From: Candidatus Omnitrophota bacterium
GTDB lineage: Bacteria > Omnitrophota > Omnitrophia > Omnitrophales > Aquincolibacteriaceae
Length of the DNA: 11,725 nt
Assembly: GCA_023247135.1 (NCBI GenBank)
Contig: JAHFHB010000033.1
Coordinates: forward strand, 1-11,725
Direction: 5' to 3'
Numbering within the stretch: position 1 is the first letter of the stretch; each line of letters opens with the position of its first letter. Shown here piece after piece: positions 7,365 through 11,725 of the stretch. Below the pieces are notes generated by a model, which did not search any database, was not told the DNA's origin, and saw only the letters and a program-made list of their open reading frames with translations. The position numbers were made by a program, and so were the translations under genes.

Positions 7365-8156
7365 CTAGCGTTGTGTTTCGGCATAAGGAGCCTGAGCAAA
7401 ACGAATACCAAGGGAACGGATCGCCATTGTGCCCCGGACCATAATGTCGCTCATCAGCAGAAATTGTTCGCGGCTTTCGTGGACACAAGCCTTCACACGG
7501 TAGTGCGTACCCCAGGGTTTTCCGAGAACGATGACAACCACCGGCGATTCGGGTTCGCGGTAAGGGCATGCTTTTGCTATTTCCGTCAGGAGATTGCGCG
7601 CAGCCAGCGCGTCATGATCCGGATGCAAATAAAAATCGGTGACGCATAATAAATGGCGATTTCCGCTGCTTGCATTAGAAATGCTCTTCGACCAAAGATG
7701 GGAATGCGGAATGGTGATCTCATTATCATCCGCGGTGACGATGCGCGTCGCCCGGGCCCGGATGGATTTGACTTCTCCGTAAGTACCGTCTACTTCGATC
7801 CAGTCACCGGGTTGATACACATTCTCCAGAACACTCACCCATCCGGCCACAAAACTGCTTCCATAATCTTTCAGCGTGTAGGCCAGAGCCAAGCCCAAGC
7901 TAGCAGCCACAGTCGCAATATTTCGGAAAGTCGGTTCCACGAGAATCGGCACAATGACCGCTACCGCGCCAATCCCGATCAAAAGACGGACAAAAGGAAC
8001 TATTCGTAAAACAGGAAGGCGCAAGCGGGGAGGGATTTTTTCCGCCAGCCAGCGCATGAATCCTTGAACGAAAAGCGTGATCAGCTTTGCAAGAACCAGC
8101 ACGCATAAAATAAGAAGCACGTCGCGCCAGAACAGATTTTTTAAAATATTTTGCAT
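7365..8156 (-). CDS. MscS-family small-conductance mechanosensitive channel
   Basis: This is a compact MscS-type inner-membrane channel, 263 residues, that would release solutes on hypo-osmotic shock. Membrane segments lie near residues 12-32, 48-72 and 76-106. The third, with RNIATVAASLGLALAYTLKDYGSSFVAGW, matches the pore-lining TM3 and its hinge. The cytoplasmic beta domain follows: VSVLENVYQPGDWIEVDG, YGEVKSIRARATRIVTADD, NEITIPHSHLWSKSI, then a short alpha/beta end with SLGIRFAQAPY. There is no extra N-terminal periplasmic domain. It starts 1 base after the DUF1318 stop (TAATATG), so translation is probably coupled. A damaged inverted copy of its middle is found at 10797-11140. Which E. 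coli paralogue is closest cannot be told. Confidence 0.9.
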   Translation of the reverse strand: MQNILKNLFWRDVLLILCVLVLAKLITLFVQGFMRWLAEKIPPRLRLPVLRIVPFVRLLIGIGAVAVIVPILVEPTFRNIATVAASLGLALAYTLKDYGSSFVAGWVSVLENVYQPGDWIEVDGTYGEVKSIRARATRIVTADDNEITIPHSHLWSKSISNASSGNRHLLCVTDFYLHPDHDALAARNLLTEIAKACPYREPESPVVVIVLGKPWGTHYRVKACVHESREQFLLMSDIMVRGTMAIRSLGIRFAQAPYAETQR

Positions 8157-8157
8157 A

Positions 8158-8583
8158 TTACTTCTGGATCCACTTGCCGGAAGGTGTTTGAATAAAATCT
8201 CCTTTTTTTACCCGGCCGCTGTGGGTTTTTGCAAAGTCATCTTCAACTTTCACAAGCCCCTTGTCTCCCAGGTGATTTTGCGCAACCACCGTGTTATAAA
8301 TAAATTTCCGGTCGTGATTTTCCGCTTCCACCAAGATTTTTTCTTTGGTTTGAATAGACGAAGACTTCAGAATTGTGATAAATCCTTTGTTGTTTTCTCC
8401 GATCAAGCCTTTTGCTTTGAGCGCCTGCAGTTCATGTGCCCGGGCTTTACGATTATTCAAAACCTTTTGAATTTTCGGAGTTTTATGTAACCGGATCTCA
8501 TGTTCGCGGCAGGCCATACTGCCAAAAGCCAGCACCATTAAAATGGCAATCCAAGAAAGACTTGTTTTCAAATTTCTCATCAT
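8158..8583 (-). CDS. DUF1318 (YdbL-like) probable lipoprotein
   Basis: A small exported protein of 141 residues. The N-terminus has a hydrophobic stretch followed by FGSMAC, a somewhat unusual lipobox with Cys25, so it may be a lipoprotein. The remainder matches the DUF1318/YdbL pattern in order: LQALKAKGLIGENNKGFITI (53-72), ILVEAENHDRKFIY (83-96), then GDFIQTPSGKWIQK at the end. E. coli YdbL belongs to the YdbH-YnbE-YdbL set linked to lipid transport between membranes, which suggests a cell-envelope job; the role here is inference. AAGGAG lies 4 bases before the first ATG and 7 before a second ATG at 8580, so the second may be the true start. It follows the barrel gene by 22 bases. Confidence 0.82.
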   Translation of the reverse strand: MMRNLKTSLSWIAILMVLAFGSMACREHEIRLHKTPKIQKVLNNRKARAHELQALKAKGLIGENNKGFITILKSSSIQTKEKILVEAENHDRKFIYNTVVAQNHLGDKGLVKVEDDFAKTHSGRVKKGDFIQTPSGKWIQK

Positions 8584-8587
8584 AATT

Positions 8588-8593
8588 CTCCTT
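8588..8593 (-). promoter_or_regulatory. Ribosome binding site of the DUF1318 gene
   Basis: AAGGAG on the minus strand lies in the 22-base gap after the barrel gene. Spacing is 4 bases to the first ATG and 7 to the second, which favours the second Met codon (8580) as the main start. Confidence 0.6.
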
Positions 8594-8605
8594 GTTCGTT
8601 TTAGG

Positions 8606-9688
8606 TTAAAATTTCACATGAATTCCGGTTGAAAACCAGGCGTCATCATATTCGAAATCCGGGATATTGCTGCCATTCTTGATTTGGTTACAGCTCACAT
8701 TCCAAGTAAAGTGTTTATTGATTTGATAATAAAGCCCGCCAAAAAAGGAATAAAGATTTTCCCGCTCCGAAGGAAACCCGTTGATGTCGCGTCCATCATA
8801 AACGTTTCTTTGGTAGTGAAATCCTCCCGCAAAAAGCCATTTGGGCGTGATGTGCCAGGCAATATTGGGAGTAACGCTGTAATAGGAATCATCGAAGAAA
8901 TCCTTGAAACCGTCATTGGACTCGATCCGGCCGAATTGATTATGAACACGGATCAAAACGTGGTGAAAAAAATAGACTCCCACTTCATAATCGACCGCAT
9001 GGAGGTTGTCACTGCGGTTTCTTGAACCGGGATTGCCTCCCGCATCTCTTACTTTAAATTTATCATAGCCGCGGTGGTGGAAAATCCAGGACGGTTTGTG
9101 GTAAAGCTTGTCTTTGATCAAATAATGTTTGAGTCCGAGTTTGACCTCGTTTTCATTGTAATCCGCAATCGGCGTGTGCTGACGCCTGAAAATTTCATAC
9201 CGATAGTTCACTTCCAAAAAAAGTTTTTTGGGGACCAGCCGGAGCGCTGTCTCGGCCTTAAAATCCTGGTCGAGGATATTGCGATTGGCCGTATTGTAAT
9301 AATTGATGTGCCAAAGATCGTAACTCAACCGGTAAATAAAATTCTTTTTTATCCTGTCGGTGTAGGCAACTGTCATTTCTTGTTCGGTGTAGAAACTTCC
9401 TTTATACGAAGACGGCTTGAGCGGAACATTCGAATCAAATCCTTCGTTCGCCGCATAATTAAAGTCCAGTTTTTCAATCAATGCCTTGGCCGGAGTTTGG
9501 CGGAGTTTTTGATCAAGCCCGCTCGTGATTCGCTGGATATTTTTCGATTCCTGGCGTTTTTCAAGTTTGATCGTTTCAACTTGCTCGGAAGTTAGTTGGG
9601 CTTTGAGGGGCAGAGAAAAAGAAACTAGGAGGATAAAAAGGCCTGCGAAAAACATCCCTTTCTTTGGATAAAGCAGTCCTTTATTCAT
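8606..9688 (-). CDS. Outer-membrane beta-barrel protein, unknown function
   Basis: An exported protein of 360 residues. The signal peptide has a Lys-rich start, the core MFFAGLFILLVSFSL and the end PLKAQ. A charged helical stretch follows (EQVETIKLEKRQESKNIQRI), then about 300 residues of alternating aromatic/hydrophobic beta-strands ending in GIHVKF. The C-terminal Phe is the recognition signal of outer-membrane barrels. Strands such as FIYRLSYDLWHINYY and LFLEVNYRYEIF, and the late WLFAGGFHYQRNVYDG, resemble porin-like or surface-display barrels, but I recognise no specific family. The ATG at 9688 overlaps the stop of the Thr/Glu-rich gene (ATGAATAA). A TTG at 9712 would add eight residues and seems less likely. 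Coupling suggests the two products work together. Confidence 0.8.
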   Translation of the reverse strand: MNKGLLYPKKGMFFAGLFILLVSFSLPLKAQLTSEQVETIKLEKRQESKNIQRITSGLDQKLRQTPAKALIEKLDFNYAANEGFDSNVPLKPSSYKGSFYTEQEMTVAYTDRIKKNFIYRLSYDLWHINYYNTANRNILDQDFKAETALRLVPKKLFLEVNYRYEIFRRQHTPIADYNENEVKLGLKHYLIKDKLYHKPSWIFHHRGYDKFKVRDAGGNPGSRNRSDNLHAVDYEVGVYFFHHVLIRVHNQFGRIESNDGFKDFFDDSYYSVTPNIAWHITPKWLFAGGFHYQRNVYDGRDINGFPSERENLYSFFGGLYYQINKHFTWNVSCNQIKNGSNIPDFEYDDAWFSTGIHVKF

Positions 9689-10595
9689 TCGCTTCAGAAT
9701 CCTTTTTTTCAATACTCTTAAAAAGCTGATCCGATTTTTTTTCGATCACTGTTCGAGCCCGTTTGGGTTTTTGATACTGGATTAATTTTTCAGGGCTTCC
9801 CTTTTGAGCTTTCGCCAAAGTGGGTGCTGAAACTGTTCCAGAGGGACCTGCTGTCGTTTCTGTACCGTTTCCACCGGTCTCGACAGTGCCGGTAGTCCCT
9901 TCAGTCGTGAGCTCAGTCCCAATTTCAACGGTGGTTTCAGTGCCGCTTTCAACTTCGGCAGTGGTTTCGCCAGTGCCAGTCTCCGTGGTAGAGCCCGTAT
10001 TCACCTCTGCCTCGATTTCAACGCCGGTCTCACCCTCTGTCGTTCCGGTGACAACCTCTGCCTCGACAGTCGTCTCCGTGTCCACCGTCGTTTCTGTGTC
10101 AGTCTCAACCGTTCCAGTAGTCTCTTCAGTCGTAAGCTCAGTCCCGATTTCAACGGTGGTTTCAGTGCCGCTTTCAACTTCGGCAGTGGTTTCGCCAGTA
10201 CCAGCCTCCGTGGTAGAGCCCGTATTCACCTCTGCCTCGATTGTCGCACTCGTTCCGTCTTCCGTCGTGATTTGGGTGTTCAATTCAGTTGTTGTGCTTG
10301 TCGTAGTTTCAGAGGTTGTGACAGTCGGCTCTTCATCGGCGAGGCTATCGGAAAGAGAAGTGCCGTCAAAGGGGATTGTTGAATCAATGGAGCCAGCCGC
10401 CTGCGTTTCTGCTTCTTTTTCTTGCTGCAGAATCACCTCTTCCCCCTCGACTTTGGCCTCCTCTTCTTCAATCTGAGTGGTTGCCTCAATCACAGTCAAA
10501 TCATCGCCCAATGCAAAAACGGAAGGAATGTTTTTAGAAAAGAAAAGAATTGCAAGTAAGAGAAGGGCGGCGATTTCGAGGCGTTTAGGACGCAT
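9681..10595 (-). CDS. Secreted Thr/Glu-rich repeat protein, probably disordered
   Basis: An exported protein of 304 residues from the ATG at 10595. A TTG at 10640 would add 15 residues but spoils the signal peptide. The peptide has an MRPKRLE start, the core IAALLLLAILFF and cleavage near VFA-LGDD (residue 28). A Glu-rich stretch follows (IEEEEAKVEGEEVILQQEKE), then about 170 residues almost entirely of Thr, Glu, Gly and Val with units such as GTGETTAEVESGTETTVEIG occurring twice. The last 45 residues are Lys-rich (PEKLIQYQKPKRARTVIEKK). There is no Cys and hardly any aromatic residue, so it is probably an extended, acidic, possibly glycosylated linker or surface protein. The basic tail could bind the barrel or the cell wall. 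Repeats resemble adhesin stalks, but no fold is recognised. Confidence 0.7.
   Translation of the reverse strand: MRPKRLEIAALLLLAILFFSKNIPSVFALGDDLTVIEATTQIEEEEAKVEGEEVILQQEKEAETQAAGSIDSTIPFDGTSLSDSLADEEPTVTTSETTTSTTTELNTQITTEDGTSATIEAEVNTGSTTEAGTGETTAEVESGTETTVEIGTELTTEETTGTVETDTETTVDTETTVEAEVVTGTTEGETGVEIEAEVNTGSTTETGTGETTAEVESGTETTVEIGTELTTEGTTGTVETGGNGTETTAGPSGTVSAPTLAKAQKGSPEKLIQYQKPKRARTVIEKKSDQLFKSIEKKDSEANE
9901..10017. repeat. Internal repeat copy A of the Thr/Glu-rich gene
   Basis: This 117-base segment matches 10126-10242 at 113 of 117 positions by hand alignment. The offset is 225 bases (75 codons), so the reading frame is kept. It encodes about residues 194-232 of the secreted protein. 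Similarity weakens on both sides, marking a recent in-frame duplication within a lower-order Thr/Glu repeat. Confidence 0.85.
10126..10242. repeat. Internal repeat copy B of the Thr/Glu-rich gene
   Basis: Partner of the segment at 9901-10017, differing at four positions. It encodes about residues 119-157. Between the copies lies a variable stretch of shorter units (TETTVDTETTVEAEV). Such units can change number by slippage or recombination. Confidence 0.85.
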
Positions 10596-10665
10596 GCGGA
10601 TCAACCCATTTACGCACTGCCAAATAGGCCGTCTCCGCAATTTTTATTAAAATGTTTCTGCCCAT
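10585..10665 (-). CDS. Small 26-residue upstream ORF, possible leader peptide
   Basis: An ATG at 10665 opens a 26-codon frame, MGRNILIKIAETAYLAVRKW then VDPHAS, ending TAA at 10585. AAGGA stands about 10 bases before the ATG. Its last codons overlap the ATG (10595) of the Thr/Glu-rich gene in another frame, and that ATG has no ribosome site of its own. Translation of the large gene could therefore depend on ribosomes finishing this peptide. The peptide looks like an amphipathic helix. It could also be a chance frame; no homologue is known to me. Confidence 0.4.
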   Translation of the reverse strand: MGRNILIKIAETAYLAVRKWVDPHAS

Positions 10666-10691
10666 AATTTTTTAGTCCTTAGAGGTGTAAG

Positions 10692-11140
10692 ATGATATCG
10701 GCACAACGCTTTATTAATGAAATAAATTCTCAGCAAGACGGCAAACTTTTCTCTGTCATTTATCAAGTTTCCCGGGTTTTAGATCGTTTAGTGGTTGCTA
10801 GCTTGGGCTTGGCTCTGGCCTACACGCTGAAAGATTATGGAAGCAATTTCGTGGCCAGATGGGTGAGCGTTCTGGAGAATACTTATCAACCCGGCGATGG
10901 ATCGAGGTTGACGGTGCGTATGGTGAAGTTAAATCCATCCGGGCCCGGGCCACAAGAATCCTCACCGCAGATGACACCGAGGTCATCATCCCTCATTCTC
11001 ATATCTGGTCGAAGAACATCTTCAATGCCACAAGCGGCAACCGCAGCCTGTTGTGAGTCACGGATTTCTACCTGCATGCAGACCATGCCGCATCTGGAAT
11101 CCGCTTTGCACAAGTCCCACACACCACCGCAAAGTCTTAA
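10692..11140 (+). pseudogene. Chimeric, degraded copy of the MscS channel gene
   Basis: From 10797 the DNA is homologous to the intact mscS at 7365-8156, in inverted orientation. The first 49 bases are identical, then similarity falls clearly. The copy begins inside TM3 (ASLGLALAYTLKDYGS) and lacks TM1 and TM2. Lesions: one base is missing in the QPGDW codons near 10896, shifting the frame to IEVDGAYGEVKSIRARATRI; a TGC codon has become TGA at 11053-11055; about 70 codons are missing near 11090, joining DFYLHADHAA to SGIRFAQVP, with a stop at 11138. The 5' part (10692-10796, MISAQRFINEINSQQDGKLF) is not mscS. It has GAGGTG before its ATG and resembles the start of small SH3-like (WYL_2/DUF2693) proteins, so a gene start was joined to the fragment. 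A channel cannot be made. Confidence 0.82.
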
Positions 11141-11162
11141 GATTGATCATTGTTATTGAACG

Positions 11163-11330
11163 ATGATCTTTGCGGATCCCGTAACTCCAGCCCCTAAATG
11201 GAGAAAGCCCTTCAGCTTTTACGCCGAAGGGCTCTCTCGACCTGAATGGCTCCCCCGCTTGTACGAGTTTCGCAACTGGCTGACGGCAGAAGATTGTCAG
11301 ACTTTTTTGGCTGAAATTCGCGCGACCTGA
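11163..11330 (+). CDS. Doubtful 55-residue ORF
   Basis: The frame from ATG 11163 to TGA 11330 encodes a Trp/Phe/Tyr-rich peptide with PKWRKPFSFYAEGLSRPEWL and LYEFRNWLTAEDCQTFLAEI. Amino-acid use is protein-like, but there is no ribosome site. A long hairpin lies inside it, and its end overlaps the opposite-strand 49-residue gene by 34 bases. It may be a remnant or chance. I recognise no family. Confidence 0.2.
   Translation: MIFADPVTPAPKWRKPFSFYAEGLSRPEWLPRLYEFRNWLTAEDCQTFLAEIRAT
11201..11238. other. Long hairpin without U-tract
   Basis: GAGAAAGCCCTTC (11201-11213) pairs with GAAGGGCTCTCTC (11226-11238), 12 of 13 positions, with a 12-base loop. Neither strand has a clear T-run afterwards, so it is a weak terminator candidate at best. 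It could end the minus-strand transcript of the 49-residue gene, stabilise RNA, or be a mobile-repeat relic. Confidence 0.5.
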
Positions 11331-11446
11331 CCGTTTTTCCAAATCACGACTTTGTCATTGTTCGCACGTCTTTCCTTCACAAGGTCTTTGACAGCCGCTT
11401 TGAGTGCACGGCGCGCTTTCTGAGGAATGCTTTCTTTAGATGCCAT
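11297..11446 (-). CDS. Small basic protein next to zeta-toxin remnant
   Basis: A 49-residue gene: MASKESIPQKARRALKAAVK then DLVKERRANNDKVVIWKNGQ and VARISAKKV. AGGAG lies 6 bases before the ATG. The first 28 residues form a basic helix and the end looks like a beta-hairpin (VVIWKNGQVARI). I recall short proteins of this pattern (a KARRAL helix, then an IW-[RK]-[DN]-G-[KQ]-V strand) beside zeta-toxin-like kinases in other genomes, so it may be the partner or antitoxin of the truncated toxin just upstream. The gene seems intact, whereas the toxin is cut short. Function is inferred from position only. Confidence 0.62.
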   Translation of the reverse strand: MASKESIPQKARRALKAAVKDLVKERRANNDKVVIWKNGQVARISAKKV

Positions 11447-11448
11447 TT

Positions 11449-11628
11449 TTAACTCCTGCCTGCTTTAATAGCAAACCTTGAAGGACCAAAGGGCGATAAT
11501 CCTTTTGCAATGAGGTCTGCATTCACAAACTCAAAACACCCTGCATAATTTGGCAGGAATTTTTCAGCGAAAGTCGTTTTGCCAGAACCGTTAGGGCCAG
11601 CAATCACATAGAGTTTAGGCTTTTTCAT
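11449..11628 (-). pseudogene. Truncated zeta-toxin-like P-loop kinase
   Basis: The frame MKKPKLYVIAGPNGSGKTTF opens with a perfect Walker A motif (GPNGSGKTT). It continues with FLPNYAGCFEFVNADLIAKG and LSPFGPSRFAIKAGRS, then stops after 59 residues. This is the start of an AAA_33/zeta-toxin family kinase, which is normally about 190-200 residues. The NAD-LIA-GLSPF segment is typical of chromosomal zeta-like proteins, which continue with an AGR-L helix and a FETT substrate loop, missing here. The normal AGR is followed at once by the ribosome site and ATG of the 49-residue gene, so an internal deletion probably joined the toxin 5' part to its 3' flank. Without its catalytic and substrate regions it cannot be an active kinase. 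Confidence 0.78.
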
Positions 11629-11637
11629 TGGGCTTGC

Positions 11638-11667
11638 ATTATATCAAATTAAAAAGCCGGAATCCAA
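11638..11667 (-). promoter_or_regulatory. Candidate promoter of the toxin remnant
   Basis: On the minus strand TTGGAT (11667-11662), an 18-base spacer and a perfect TATAAT (11643-11638) precede the ATG at 11628 by 9 bases. Transcription would start at or near the ATG, giving an almost leaderless mRNA. No Shine-Dalgarno is present, in agreement with that. The -35 overlaps the hairpin at 11651-11684. Confidence 0.4.
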
Positions 11668-11684
11668 AAGGACTCCGGCTTTTT
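11651..11684. terminator. Strong bidirectional Rho-independent terminator
   Basis: AAAAAGCCGGA (11651-11661) pairs perfectly with TCCGGCTTTTT (11674-11684). An inner TCC/GGA pairing closes an AAAA loop, and two more A-T pairs extend the base. The T-run on each strand allows termination in both directions. It separates the toxin remnant from whatever lies to the right of the window. Confidence 0.85.
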
Positions 11685-11725
11685 AAATGGCTCCCGATTA
11701 TCCCGGAGCTCCAGAAATGGTTAAA
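11685..11725. other. Window end, no gene assigned
   Basis: The 41 bases after the terminator contain AATGGCTCCC (11686-11695), also found after the other hairpin at 11245-11254, and a weak GCTCC/GGAGC inverted repeat. Frames are open on the plus strand, but without a ribosome site no start can be supported. Confidence 0.3.

Noticed and set aside
9074..9595. A 173-codon plus-strand frame opposite the barrel gene
   Set aside because: Antisense shadow: the minus strand carries the signal peptide, beta-strands and terminal Phe.
9901..10242. CRISPR-like repetition
   Set aside because: The repeats are in-frame coding units of changing length with no constant repeat and unique spacers.
9820..10476. 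A 218-codon plus-strand frame rich in Val, Ser and Pro
   Set aside because: It is the reverse reading of the Thr/Glu repeat region; the minus-strand frame has a signal peptide and operon context, this one does not.
10596..10640. TTG start at 10640 for the Thr/Glu-rich protein
   Set aside because: It adds MRRRPIWQCVNGLIR in front of a normal signal peptide; the ATG at 10595 gives a standard n-region and overlaps the leader ORF.
11240..11300. tRNA-like end on the minus strand (GGGAGCCA)
   Set aside because: No GTTCRA loop, no matching 5' acceptor strand and no anticodon arm can be folded.
11201..11695. Integron cassette with attC sites around the toxin pair
   Set aside because: No GTTRRRY and RYYYAAC core sites were found near the hairpins, and no integrase is present.

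Overview
The window looks like part of a Gram-negative bacterial chromosome. The evidence is the outer-membrane barrel protein with a terminal Phe, several signal peptides, and respiratory complex I next to F-type ATP synthase. The sequence does not fix the phylum. Gene content and moderate GC would suit an uncultivated lineage such as Omnitrophota, but that is a guess. The left half (1-6280) is GC-richer with tightly packed overlapping genes. From about 6.3 kb to the end the DNA is on average more AT-rich, mostly on the minus strand, and contains several broken genes.

Region 1 (1-6280, plus strand) is an energy operon. It holds the 3' end of atpD, a short atpC, then nuoJ, nuoK, nuoL, nuoM and nuoN. 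Neighbours overlap by 4 bases (ATGA) or sit 1-2 bases apart, so ATP synthase genes and the complex I membrane-arm genes appear co-transcribed and translationally coupled. NuoK, NuoL and NuoN keep the charged residues of the proton path. NuoM has lost the usual TM7 lysine and carries WSPIGY where WLPDAH is usual. A possible terminator follows nuoN.

Region 2 (6320-7275, minus strand) has a conserved 165-residue protein of unknown function and, upstream of it, a broken von Willebrand factor A (vWA) gene. The remnant keeps its ribosome site, signal peptide and MIDAS motifs, but has a frame change, an apparent deletion and three consecutive stops.

Region 3 (7365-10665, minus strand) reads as one envelope operon: a 26-codon leader ORF, a secreted Thr/Glu-rich repeat protein, an outer-membrane beta-barrel, a DUF1318 (YdbL-like) probable lipoprotein and an MscS-family channel. 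Gaps are 22 bases or less, or negative.

Region 4 (10692-11725) is a graveyard. It holds a chimeric, frameshifted, inverted partial copy of the region 3 mscS gene. It also holds a zeta-toxin-like gene cut to its first 58 residues, a small intact 49-residue partner gene, and two strong hairpins each followed by AATGGCTCCC. No CRISPR array, rRNA, tRNA or recognisable transposase was found.
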